Shown piece by piece: positions 1 through 7,801 of a stretch of DNA of 64,000 bases. Position numbers and translations under genes: made by a program. This stretch comes from Olsenella sp. SW781. Lineage in GTDB: Bacteria > Actinomycetota > Coriobacteriia > Coriobacteriales > Atopobiaceae. The notes beneath the pieces were generated by a model, which worked only from the letters and a program-made list of their open reading frames with translations, was not told the origin of the DNA and did no database searches. Location: contig NZ_SJOU01000001.1 in the NCBI RefSeq assembly GCF_012027725.1, positions 62,001-126,000 on the forward strand, written 5' to 3'. Numbering within the stretch: the first letter of the stretch is position 1; the number at the start of each line of letters is the position of its first letter.

Positions 1-537
1 CAGCACCCCACGCAGGCGATGCTCGACCTCTACACCATCCGCGAGAACTTCGGCCACCTCGACGGCCTCAAGGTCGCCATCGTGGGCGACCTCTCCCACA
101 GCCGCGTGTGCGGCAGCCTCGTGCCCGCGCTCAAGACCATGGGCGCCGAGGTCACGCTCGTGGGCCCGCCCACCTTCCAGGTGGACGACCCGGACTACTA
201 CGGCGTCCCGCAGACGGCCGACCTCGACGCCGTCATCCCCGAGATGGACGTCGTCTACATGCTGCGCGTCCAGCTCGAGCGCATGGAGGGCGCCGCGATC
301 CCGTCCCGCCGCGAGTACAACCGTCTCTGGGGCCTCGACATGGCCCGCGTCAACAGGATGAAGCCCGAGGCCATCATCTGCCATCCCGGCCCCATGAACC
401 GCGGCATGGAGATCAACGCCGACGTGGCCGACTGCGCGCGCTCGCGCATCCTCGACCAGGTGAACGCCGGCGTCCTCACGCGCATGGCTGAGATGTACCT
501 GCTTCTGGGAGGAGAGAACAATGGCGTATCTGCTTAA
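1..537 (+). CDS. pyrB: Aspartate carbamoyltransferase catalytic chain, C-terminal part (cut by window start)
   Basis: Condenses carbamoyl phosphate and aspartate in step two of UMP synthesis. The frame is open from the first base and reads HPTQAMLDLYTIRE, the conserved ATCase segment that binds the carbamoyl phosphate side, followed by the aspartate-domain motif VAIVGDLSHSRV and the near C-terminal HPGPMNRGMEI. About 178 C-terminal residues are present out of roughly 310, so the N-terminal carbamoyl-phosphate domain lies upstream. It overlaps pyrC by 17 bases, which implies translational coupling. No regulatory chain (pyrI) is visible. Identification is very secure. Confidence 0.95.
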   Translation, partial: QHPTQAMLDLYTIRENFGHLDGLKVAIVGDLSHSRVCGSLVPALKTMGAEVTLVGPPTFQVDDPDYYGVPQTADLDAVIPEMDVVYMLRVQLERMEGAAIPSRREYNRLWGLDMARVNRMKPEAIICHPGPMNRGMEINADVADCARSRILDQVNAGVLTRMAEMYLLLGGENNGVSA

Positions 538-1834
538 GGGTGCCCACGTCGTCGACCCGCAGGTGGGCCTCGACGACGTCCGTGACGTGCTCATCGACGG
601 CGACAAGATCGCCGCGGTGGGGGAGGGCCTTGACGCCCCGGAGGGCGCGGAGGTCATCGACGCCGCCGGCAAGTACCTCGTGCCCGGCCTCGTGGACATG
701 CACGTGCACTTCCGCGACCCCGGCTTCGAGTACAAGGAGACCATCGAGACCGGAGCCCGCGCGGCCACCCACGGCGGCTTCACCGACGTGGCCACGATGC
801 CCAACACCGACCCGGTGACCGACAACGGCGCCGAGGTCCGCTACCAGATCGACCGCTCCCGCCACGCCGGCCTCTGCCACATCCGCCCGATCGGCGCGCT
901 CACGGTGGGCGAGAGGGGCGAGACGCTCGCGGAGATCGGCGACATGGTCATGGAGGGCGCGGTCGCCTTCTCCGACGACGGCCACGGCGTCCAGAGCGCC
1001 GGCATGATGCGCACCTGCATGGAGTACGTCTCCCAGTTCGACAAGGTCGTCTCCGCCCACTGCGAGGTGGAGTCGCTCACCACGCACGGCGTCATCAACG
1101 AGGGGCGCGCCTCCACGCGCCTTGGCATGTTCGGCTGGCCCGCGCTCGGCGAGGAGCTGGAGATCTACCGCGACATCGAGCTCTGCCGCATGACCGGCTG
1201 CGCCCTGCACATCGCCCACATCTCCACCGAGAAGGGCCTCGAGCTCGTGCGCGCCGCCAAGGCCGAGGGCCTGCCCGTCACCTGCGAGGTCACCCCGCAC
1301 CACCTGTTCCTGTGCGAGGACGACATCACCGACGCCTACGACACCAACCTCAAGATGAACCCGCCGCTGCGCACCGCCGCGGACGCGGCCGCGCTGCGCG
1401 AGGGCATCCTCGACGGCTCGATCGACTGCATCGTGACCGACCACGCCCCGCACGCCCCGCACGAGAAGGACTGCGAGTGGGAGATCGCCTTCTTCGGCAT
1501 CGTGGGGCTCGAGACGTCGCTGCCGCTCATGCTCACCAACCTCGTGCTGCCCGGCACGATGAGCTGGTCTCGCCTCGTCGAGGTCATGGCCGTGAACCCG
1601 CGCCGCTGCCTGCGCCTGCCGGAGATCCGCGTGGAGGCGGGCAGCACCGCCGACCTCACGCTCATCGATTCCGCGGCCGAGGTCACGGTCACCGAGGACT
1701 GGCTCCAGAGCCGCTCCAAGAACTCCGCGTGGCTCGGGGCAACCCTTACGGGTGCCGCGTGTGACGTCTTCGTCGCCGGTCGCCACACGCTCACCGACGG
1801 CGAGGTCACCCCGGTCAAGCGGGTCCTGCGATGA
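521..1834 (+). CDS. pyrC: Dihydroorotase
   Basis: Cyclises carbamoyl aspartate to dihydroorotate. A 437-residue amidohydrolase of the long class I type. Residues 59-68 read DMHVHFRDPG, holding the first two zinc histidines and the substrate arginine; FSDDG near residue 150 supplies the bridging aspartate; HIAHIS near 228, VTPHH near 250 and VTDHAPH near 306 give the remaining metal and catalytic residues. The ATG sits inside the pyrB tail behind a GGAGG ribosome site, and the stop overlaps the pyrK start as ATGA. It is the second gene of the pyr operon. Confidence 0.96.
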   Translation: MAYLLKGAHVVDPQVGLDDVRDVLIDGDKIAAVGEGLDAPEGAEVIDAAGKYLVPGLVDMHVHFRDPGFEYKETIETGARAATHGGFTDVATMPNTDPVTDNGAEVRYQIDRSRHAGLCHIRPIGALTVGERGETLAEIGDMVMEGAVAFSDDGHGVQSAGMMRTCMEYVSQFDKVVSAHCEVESLTTHGVINEGRASTRLGMFGWPALGEELEIYRDIELCRMTGCALHIAHISTEKGLELVRAAKAEGLPVTCEVTPHHLFLCEDDITDAYDTNLKMNPPLRTAADAAALREGILDGSIDCIVTDHAPHAPHEKDCEWEIAFFGIVGLETSLPLMLTNLVLPGTMSWSRLVEVMAVNPRRCLRLPEIRVEAGSTADLTLIDSAAEVTVTEDWLQSRSKNSAWLGATLTGAACDVFVAGRHTLTDGEVTPVKRVLR

Positions 1835-2619
1835 GCGCCGGGCTTGACGTCCACGGCTTCACCGTCGTCTCCAACGAGCCGGTGGCCGACGGCCTCATGC
1901 GCATCGTGCTCCGCGCGCCCGAGCTCGCGGCCGCGCTCGCCCCGGGCCAGTTCGTGAACATCCACGTGCCCGGCGACGCGAGCCAGGTCCTGCGAATCCC
2001 ACTGTCCTTCAGCTGCGCGGACGCTGAGGCCGGCACCGTGGAGATTGTCTACGCCGTCGTGGGCGACGGGACGCGGCGCCTCTCCGAGATGGCGGCGGGG
2101 GAGACCTCGACCGCCGTCGGGCCCTGCGGCAACCCCTGGCCGTCCGTCGCGGGCGCGCGTCGCGCCTGCGTCGTGGCCGGCGGCGTGGGTGTGACCCCCA
2201 TCGTCGCGTGCGCCCGCATGCTCGCTGCCTCGGGTGTGGCCTTCGACGCCGTCGTGGGCGCGCAGACCGCCGGCAGGCTCTGGGGAACGGACGTGCTCGA
2301 GGGCCTTGGTGCCGGCGCCGTCGCCGTGACCACCGACGACGGTACCGCCGGGCGCCGCGGCTTCACCACCGACGCCCTCGCCGACCTTCTCGCCGCGGGC
2401 GACTACGACGTCGTCTACACCTGCGGTCCTGAGGTCATGATGGCGGGCGTCGCGCGCCTCTGCCGCGAGGCCGGGGTCGCCTGCCGCGTCTCCATGGAGC
2501 GGATGATGTGCTGCGGCTTCGGCGCGTGCGGCACCTGCAACGTGGCCATGGCCGACGGCACCTACAAGTCCTGCTGCAAGGACGGTCCGGTCTTCGACGC
2601 CGAGGAGGTGGCGTGGTGA
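1831..2619 (+). CDS. pyrK: Dihydroorotate dehydrogenase electron-transfer subunit
   Basis: Flavin/iron-sulfur partner that passes electrons from PyrD to NAD. 262 residues with an N-terminal ferredoxin-reductase-like FAD barrel (VLRIPLSFS region), a middle NAD-binding half (VVAGGVGVTPIVA) and a C-terminal 2Fe-2S cluster motif CCGFGACGTCNVAM...SCC near residues 226-252. Starts at the ATGA overlap with pyrC and ends in a TGATG overlap with pyrD. PyrK next to PyrD means that the dehydrogenase is the NAD-dependent class 1B type. Confidence 0.95.
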   Translation: MSAGLDVHGFTVVSNEPVADGLMRIVLRAPELAAALAPGQFVNIHVPGDASQVLRIPLSFSCADAEAGTVEIVYAVVGDGTRRLSEMAAGETSTAVGPCGNPWPSVAGARRACVVAGGVGVTPIVACARMLAASGVAFDAVVGAQTAGRLWGTDVLEGLGAGAVAVTTDDGTAGRRGFTTDALADLLAAGDYDVVYTCGPEVMMAGVARLCREAGVACRVSMERMMCCGFGACGTCNVAMADGTYKSCCKDGPVFDAEEVAW

Positions 2620-3563
2620 TGGGCGAGAAGAACCTGGTCGAGAAGGGCGTGAGCATGGCCGTCGACCTCGGCGGCGTGCGCATGCAGAACCCCGTCAACA
2701 CCGCCTCGGGCACCTTCGCCTTCGGCTCGGTCTTCGAGGACTTCTTCGACGTCTCGCGCCTCGGCGCGATCACCCTCAAGGGCTGCTCGGCCGAGCCGTG
2801 GAGCGGCAACCCGGCGCCGCGCATGTGCGAGGTGCCGAGCGGCATGATGAACACCGTCGGCCTCGCCAACCCCGGCGTCGTCGGCATGGTAGAGCAGTAC
2901 GGCGAGTACCTCGCCGGGCTCGAGGGGCGCGGCTGCCGCGTCATCGTGCAGGCGGCCGGACACTCCGTCGAGGAGTACGTGGCCGCCGTCGAGCTCATCG
3001 AGGAACTCTGCCCGTGGGCAAGCGGCGTCGAGATGAACATCTCCTGCCCCAACATCGCCCGCGGCGGCGTCCTCGTGGGCGGGACCCCCGAGAGCGCGGC
3101 CGAGGTCGTGCGCGCGGTGCGCCCGCGCGTGCACCGGCCGCTCCTCGTCAAGATGGCGCCCGTCCGCGTTCCCGAGATCGCGCGCGCCTGCGAGGCCGAG
3201 GGCGCGGACGCCCTCTCGCTCATCAACACGATCAACGGCATGTCCATCGACGTGCGCACCAGAAGGAGCCGCCTCTCCAAGCCCACGGGCGGCGTCTCCG
3301 GCCCCGCCATCCACGCCATCGCCGTGCGCATGGTCTGGGAGGCGGCGCAGGCCGTCAAGATCCCCATCAACGGCATGGGCGGCATCGCCACGTGGAGGGA
3401 CGCCGCCGAGATGATCCTCGCCGGCGCCACCTCGGTCACGGTGGGCACCGCCAACTTCTACGACCCCACCTGTGCGGCGGACATCGTGGACGGCCTCGCC
3501 TCCTGGGCCGCCGAGCAGGGCGTCACGGACATCAACGAGCTGATTGGAGCCTTCGAATGCTGA
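2619..3563 (+). CDS. pyrD: Dihydroorotate dehydrogenase, class 1B catalytic subunit
   Basis: Oxidises dihydroorotate to orotate in complex with PyrK. 314 residues, an FMN TIM barrel. The class 1B active-site segment NISCPN with the catalytic cysteine lies near residue 140; the FMN-phosphate motif GxGG (INGMGGI) and TVGTANFYDP are near the end. The ATG at the pyrK stop was chosen because GAGGAGG precedes it at good distance; the frame is open further upstream but that part is a shadow of pyrK. Codons 2-5 carry a copy of the GGCGAGAAGAAC dodecamer discussed in the findings. Overlaps pyrF by 7 bases. Confidence 0.95.
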   Translation: MGEKNLVEKGVSMAVDLGGVRMQNPVNTASGTFAFGSVFEDFFDVSRLGAITLKGCSAEPWSGNPAPRMCEVPSGMMNTVGLANPGVVGMVEQYGEYLAGLEGRGCRVIVQAAGHSVEEYVAAVELIEELCPWASGVEMNISCPNIARGGVLVGGTPESAAEVVRAVRPRVHRPLLVKMAPVRVPEIARACEAEGADALSLINTINGMSIDVRTRRSRLSKPTGGVSGPAIHAIAVRMVWEAAQAVKIPINGMGGIATWRDAAEMILAGATSVTVGTANFYDPTCAADIVDGLASWAAEQGVTDINELIGAFEC

Positions 3564-4279
3564 CGTACGAAGAGGCAAGCGACAAGATCATCATCGCGCT
3601 GGACTGCTCCCGCGAGCGCGCCTTCGAGCTGGCGGACCTGCTCGCCGGCAAGGCCACCTGGGTCAAGGTGGGCATGACGCTCTTCTACGCGGAGGGTCCC
3701 GCCATCGTCGACGCCATGCGCGAGCGCGGGCTGCGCGTCTTCCTCGACCTCAAGGTCCACGACATCCCGTTCCAGGTGCAGGGCGCCGTCCGCGCGGCGT
3801 CCCTTACGGGCGCGGACATCCTCTCCATCCACGGCCTCGGCAGCTCCGCGATGATCGCGGCGGCGCGCAAGGGCGCCGAGGAGGCGGCCGAGCAGCGCGG
3901 CGGAGACCGCACGCGCCTCGTGGCCATCTCCGTGCTCACGAGCATGGACCAGGCGGCGCTTGCGGAGATTGGCGTGGAGTCGCCGGTCGCCGAGGAGGTC
4001 GCGCGCCTCGCGAGCCTCGCCTACGGCTCGGGTGCCGACGGCATCGTCTGCTCGCCGCAGGAGGCCGCCGAGATGCGCGCCCTTCTCGGCCCCGACGCCC
4101 TGATCGTCACCCCGGGCGTGCGCCCCGCGGGCGCCGAGGTCGGTGACCAGAAGCGCATCGCCACGCCGTCGGCCGCCATCGAGGCCGGCGCGTCCAAGCT
4201 GGTCATCGGCCGGCCCATCACGGGCGCCGAGGACCCCGTGGCCGCCTTCGACGCCATCTGCGCGGAGCTGATGGCGTAA
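3557..4279 (+). CDS. pyrF: Orotidine 5'-phosphate decarboxylase
   Basis: Decarboxylates OMP to UMP, the last step. 240 residues, class I bacterial type. The catalytic D-x-K-x-x-D array is read as LDLKVHDIP near residues 62-70; the phosphate-binding end VTPGVRPAG and VIGRPIT lie near 180 and 215. The ATG inside the pyrD stop region was chosen; upstream open frame is a shadow. It closes the visible pyr operon; pyrE is not in the window, so orotate phosphoribosyltransferase must be encoded elsewhere. Confidence 0.95.
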   Translation: MLTYEEASDKIIIALDCSRERAFELADLLAGKATWVKVGMTLFYAEGPAIVDAMRERGLRVFLDLKVHDIPFQVQGAVRAASLTGADILSIHGLGSSAMIAAARKGAEEAAEQRGGDRTRLVAISVLTSMDQAALAEIGVESPVAEEVARLASLAYGSGADGIVCSPQEAAEMRALLGPDALIVTPGVRPAGAEVGDQKRIATPSAAIEAGASKLVIGRPITGAEDPVAAFDAICAELMA

Positions 4280-4385
4280 ACGGCCTCAATGGCCCTGAGC
4301 TGCGCTTTTGTCGCACCTGGCCCAGACGGCGCATGGCGTCGACGTGAGGGTTTGCCCCTTGACCTGCACCTTTGGTGAAGAAGGG

Positions 4386-4414
4386 TTGCAAAAGCGGAGC
4401 TAAATGGGCACACT
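4386..4414 (+). promoter_or_regulatory. Possible promoter for mihF-gmk-rpoZ
   Basis: TTGCAA at 4386-4391 and CACACT at 4409-4414, 17 bases apart, sit about 60 bases before mihF. Similar ACACT-type boxes recur before the toxin-antitoxin genes and rpsO. The rest of the 179-base gap between pyrF and mihF shows no gene. Confidence 0.3.
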
Positions 4415-4476
4415 AGTTTCTTGCGAAGCCGTCGGGCAGGGTCCTGCGGCTCACCGGATTGAAATGGAGGAACACC

Positions 4477-4785
4477 ATGGCTCTACCCCAGCTTACCGAC
4501 GAGCAGCGCAAGGCCGCTCTCGAGAAGGCCGCCCAGGCTCGTCACGAGCGCGCGGAGCTCCGCGAGAAGATCAAGAGCGGCAAGGTCGCCCTCGAGGACG
4601 TCCTCGACTCCGACGACCCCATCGCCAGCCGCATGAAGGTCTCCACCCTCATCGAGTCGCTCCCCGGCTACGGCAAGGCCAAGGCCTCCAAGATCATGGA
4701 CGAGCTCGGCATCTCCGCCACCCGTCGCGTCAAGGGCCTCGGCGCCCGCCAGCGCGAGCAGCTCGTCGAGGCTCTCTCCAAGTAA
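4477..4785 (+). CDS. mihF: Integration host factor, actinobacterial type (mIHF)
   Basis: Small helical DNA-binding nucleoid protein of Actinobacteria, unrelated in sequence to enterobacterial IHF. 102 residues beginning MALPQLTDEQR, ending in an H2TH-like DNA-binding region (LIESLPGYGKAKASKIMDELGI...RVKGLGARQREQL). The ATG at 4477 is preferred to a TTG at 4459 because GGAGG at 4466-4470 stands six bases before the ATG. It is directly followed by gmk, the usual actinobacterial arrangement. It could be the protein that bends DNA at the helically phased repeats in this chromosome, but that is only a suggestion. Confidence 0.92.
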   Translation: MALPQLTDEQRKAALEKAAQARHERAELREKIKSGKVALEDVLDSDDPIASRMKVSTLIESLPGYGKAKASKIMDELGISATRRVKGLGARQREQLVEALSK

Positions 4786-5391
4786 GTGGCGAGAAGAGCC
4801 AGGCTCTTCGTCGTATCCGGACCGTCAGGCGTGGGCAAGGGAACGCTCGTCTCGCTCCTTCGCGAGAGGCTCCCGCGCCTGGGCCTGACGGTCTCTGCAA
4901 CGACGAGGGAGCCACGACCGGGCGAGAAGGACGGCGTCTCCTACCACTTCCTCGATGACGACGAGTTCGAGCGTCGCGTCGAGGCGGGGGAGTTCCTCGA
5001 GTGGGCGTGGGTGCACGGGCACCGCTACGGCACGCTGAGGAGCGAGGCCGACCGGCTGCTCTCCGAGGGCCGCTCGGTGGTCCTGGAGATCGACGTGCAG
5101 GGCGGCATGAGCGTGCGCGCGGCCCATCCTGACGCCGTGCTCGTCTTCATCGAGCCCCCCAGCATGGAGGAGCTCGAGCGGCGCCTGCGCGGCCGCGGGA
5201 CCGAGGACGAGGCGTCCGTCGAGCGCCGCCTCGCCAACGCCCGCAGCGAGATGGAGCGCGCCGGCGAGTACGACGCCCGCGTCGTCAACGACGACCTCGA
5301 GCGCGCCGTGCGCGAGCTCGCCAGTGTTATTGAACGCTTTGAGACTAACGGAGGTCCCACGAACGATGTCTGTGACCAAGCCCGAGATTGA
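4786..5391 (+). CDS. gmk: Guanylate kinase
   Basis: Phosphorylates GMP to GDP. 201 residues. P-loop GPSGVGKGT at residues 12-20; GMP-binding segment TTREPRPGEKDGVSYHF near 39-55; lid and adenine regions follow (RLRGRGTEDEASVERRL). Starts with GTG immediately after the mihF stop, so the two are co-translated. The final 26 bases overlap rpoZ. Confidence 0.95.
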   Translation: MARRARLFVVSGPSGVGKGTLVSLLRERLPRLGLTVSATTREPRPGEKDGVSYHFLDDDEFERRVEAGEFLEWAWVHGHRYGTLRSEADRLLSEGRSVVLEIDVQGGMSVRAAHPDAVLVFIEPPSMEELERRLRGRGTEDEASVERRLANARSEMERAGEYDARVVNDDLERAVRELASVIERFETNGGPTNDVCDQARD

Positions 5392-5650
5392 CGCCCTGCT
5401 CGACAAGACCGAGCACAACCCCTTCCTGCTCTGCTCGATCGCGTCCAAGCGCGCCTGCGACATCAACAACATGGTGCGCGGCCAGCACCTGCGCGTGACC
5501 GCCATCCAGGACTTCGACGACATCACGACCGTCGTCTCGGGCAAGGACCCCGTGTCCGTTGCCATGAAGGAGATCGAGGACGGCACCCTGAGCTTCGTCA
5601 AGGAGGACTTCGACGAGGACATCAGGGGCGCCAACACGATCGCTCTGTAG
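5366..5650 (+). CDS. rpoZ: RNA polymerase omega subunit
   Basis: Assembly and stability subunit of RNA polymerase. 94 residues starting MSVTKPEIDALLD, with the omega core NPFLLCSIASKRACDINNM near residues 15-33. The start at 5366 is chosen because GGAGG at 5350-5354 precedes it; it lies inside the end of gmk, as usual for the gmk-rpoZ pair. The acidic tail (EDFDEDIRG) is short. Confidence 0.93.
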   Translation: MSVTKPEIDALLDKTEHNPFLLCSIASKRACDINNMVRGQHLRVTAIQDFDDITTVVSGKDPVSVAMKEIEDGTLSFVKEDFDEDIRGANTIAL

Positions 5651-5657
5651 GCGCTCC

Positions 5658-6905
5658 ATGACGGAGAGACTCTGCCTCGTCCACTATCACGAGATCGGCC
5701 TCAAGGGAAAGAACCGCTCGACCTTCGAGAACCAGCTCGTCACGAACCTCCACCGCGCGCTCAGGGCCTTCGAGCCCTCCAAGATAGCGCGCGTGTCCGG
5801 GCACCTCGTGGTCGAGGTGGCGGACGGCCGCGCGAGCGAGGAGCTGGCCGCCGCCATCCGGCGCGTGCCGGGCGTCGCGCGCGTCTCGCTCGCCTACAAG
5901 TGCGGCCTCGACGAGGGCGAGTACGTCGCCGCCGCCATCCGCGCCCTCGGCGAGGCGGGGGAGTTCGGGAGCTTCAAGGTCCATGCCCGCAGGTCGTCGA
6001 CGACCTACGAGCTGCACAGCCTCGACATGAACCGCCTCGTCGGGGCCGCCCTCTGCGAGGCTTTCCCCGACAAGAAGGTCGACGTCCACAACCCCGACGT
6101 CACGGTCGTCGTCCATGTGGTCCAGGGCAGCACCTACGTCTACGCCGCGTCGGCGCCGGGCGTGGGCGGCCTTCCGGTGGGCACCGCCGGCAAGGTCGTC
6201 ACGCTGCTCTCGAGCGGGTTCGACTCGCCCGTGGCCACCTGGATGGTGGGGCGGCGCGGCGCCACCTGCATCCCCGTGCACTTCTCCGGGCGCCCCATGA
6301 CCTCGGACACGAGCGAGTGGCTCTGCCAGGACGTCGTCGACGCGCTCGCGCCCTCCGGCATCGTCGGCCGCCTCTACGTGGTCCCGTTCGGCGAGCGCCA
6401 GCGTGAGATCTCGCTCGCCGTGCCCCAGGGCCTCAGGATTATCATGTACCGTCGCGTCATGATGCAGGTCGCCGAGCGCATCGCGCGCCTCGAGGGCGCC
6501 AAGGCGCTCGTCACCGGCGAGTCCCTCGGCCAGGTCGCATCCCAGACGCTCGACAACATCGCCGTCGTGAACGAGGCCGTCACCATGCCGGTGCTCCGCC
6601 CGCTCATCGGCTCCGACAAGCAGGAGATCATCGCCCGCTCGCACGAGATCGGCACCTACGACATCTCGTGCCAGACGGCGCCCGACTGCTGCACGCTCTT
6701 CATGCCGCGCCGGCCCGAGACGCACGCCCGCCTCGAGCAGGTCCTCGAGGCCTGGGGGTCCTTCGACCACGAGGCCATGGTCGACGACCTCGTGAGCAAC
6801 GTCGAGTGGCGCGACTTCACCCAGTGCCCGTCGTATCACGCGCCCAGGGGAGGCCTTCGGGAGCACCATAACGAGCTCTCCCCCTGGATGGGCGGCGAGC
6901 GGTAG
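5658..6905 (+). CDS. thiI: tRNA 4-thiouridine synthase ThiI (no rhodanese domain)
   Basis: Adenylates and thiolates U8 of tRNA and may feed sulfur to thiazole synthesis. 415 residues: N-terminal ferredoxin-like and THUMP domains (about 1-165), then the PP-loop ATPase domain. The PP-loop reads SSGFDSPVA at 185-193 where the family normally has SGGIDS, so the first glycine is replaced by serine. The C-terminal rhodanese domain of the enterobacterial enzyme is absent, as in Bacillus ThiI, so sulfur would come directly from a cysteine desulfurase. Eight bases after rpoZ, same transcript. Confidence 0.93.
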   Translation: MTERLCLVHYHEIGLKGKNRSTFENQLVTNLHRALRAFEPSKIARVSGHLVVEVADGRASEELAAAIRRVPGVARVSLAYKCGLDEGEYVAAAIRALGEAGEFGSFKVHARRSSTTYELHSLDMNRLVGAALCEAFPDKKVDVHNPDVTVVVHVVQGSTYVYAASAPGVGGLPVGTAGKVVTLLSSGFDSPVATWMVGRRGATCIPVHFSGRPMTSDTSEWLCQDVVDALAPSGIVGRLYVVPFGERQREISLAVPQGLRIIMYRRVMMQVAERIARLEGAKALVTGESLGQVASQTLDNIAVVNEAVTMPVLRPLIGSDKQEIIARSHEIGTYDISCQTAPDCCTLFMPRRPETHARLEQVLEAWGSFDHEAMVDDLVSNVEWRDFTQCPSYHAPRGGLREHHNELSPWMGGER

Positions 6906-6965
6906 CGTCCGCCTCGCGAGCGGAGCCCCCGAGGGGGCACCCCATATCAAACCCTGTAGTGGCGT

Positions 6966-6994
6966 GCCCCGGCTGAGCTGGGGCGCGCCCTTTT
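6966..6994 (+). terminator. Probable terminator after thiI
   Basis: A stem with arms GCCCCG and TGGGGC around a short centre (6966-6984) is followed by GCGCCCTTTT. It closes the mihF-thiI unit. The rest of the spacer up to comEA shows no gene. Confidence 0.6.
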
Positions 6995-7102
6995 CCGGTC
7001 AGCGTCGCGTCCGCCTCGTGGCAGCGAGCTGGCGAGAATCTCGCCGTTCCCGGGCCGAGGACGCCCCCGGGGGAGCACGCTGGGTGGGGGAGGCGATGTG
7101 GA

Positions 7103-7801
7103 ATGGCTCAGCGAAGGTCATCGGCGCCGCTTGGGAGGCTGGCGCGCAGGTACGGGGTCGTGGGGCGGGGCGCGGTCGCAGCCGCGCTCGTGCTCGCGCT
7201 GCTCGTCGCTGGGGGCGCGGCCGCGGCCGCGATGGCGGCGACGGGCGGCGTCGAGGTCGTGCGGGGCGAGCCCTCCGCCGCCGGGGCGGCGGAGGGCTCG
7301 CCCGAGCGGGAGGGCGAGGTGACGACGCGCGGCGACGAGACGTTGGGGGAGGGCGAGGAGGCCGACGAGGGGGTCGTGGTGGTGCATGTCGACGGCGCGG
7401 TCGGCTCGCCCGGGGTCTACGAGCTCGAGGGCGAGCCGCGCGTGAACGACGCCATCGCCGCCGCGGGAGGGCTCGCGGAGGGCGCGGACACCTCCGGGCT
7501 CAACCTCGCGGCCCGGCTCGCTGACGGGGAGAAGGTCCACGTGCCGCTCGTCGGGGAGGCGCCCCAGGCGAGCGCGGAGCCCGCGTCCGGCTCGGGGGGT
7601 GGGTCGGACGGCCCCGTGAACCTCAACACCGCCACCGTCGAGGAGCTCGACGAGCTCCCCGGCGTCGGCGAGGCCACGGCGCTCGCGATCGTCGAGGACC
7701 GCGAGACGAACGGGCCCTTCTCCTCGCCCGAGGACCTCATGCGGGTCTCGGGGATAGGGGAGAAGAAGTTCGCGAAGCTCGAGGGGCTCGTCTGTGTCTG
7801 A
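7103..7801 (+). CDS. comEA: Competence protein ComEA, DNA receptor
   Basis: Membrane-anchored double-stranded DNA receptor of the uptake machinery. 232 residues: short basic start, one membrane segment near 24-47, an acidic low-complexity linker (GEEADEG), an SLBB domain near 86-145 (VHVDGAVGSPGVYEL) and a C-terminal pair of helix-hairpin-helix motifs (VNLNTATVEELDELPGVGEATA...VSGIGEKKFAKLEGL). GGGGGAGG ten bases upstream fixes the start. Overlaps comEC by 8 bases. Its presence with ComEC makes natural DNA uptake plausible. Confidence 0.92.
   Translation: MAQRRSSAPLGRLARRYGVVGRGAVAAALVLALLVAGGAAAAAMAATGGVEVVRGEPSAAGAAEGSPEREGEVTTRGDETLGEGEEADEGVVVVHVDGAVGSPGVYELEGEPRVNDAIAAAGGLAEGADTSGLNLAARLADGEKVHVPLVGEAPQASAEPASGSGGGSDGPVNLNTATVEELDELPGVGEATALAIVEDRETNGPFSSPEDLMRVSGIGEKKFAKLEGLVCV

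Noticed and set aside
2508-2618. Upstream extension of pyrD into pyrK
   Set aside because: The extension has no family match; the ATG at 2619 has a GAGGAGG site and gives the normal PyrD length.
4459-4476. TTG start for mihF
   Set aside because: GGAGG lies inside this extension and is ideally spaced for the ATG at 4477.
6906-7102. Small gene in the thiI-comEA spacer
   Set aside because: Open frames there lack ribosome sites and are arginine-rich shadows; only a terminator is supported.
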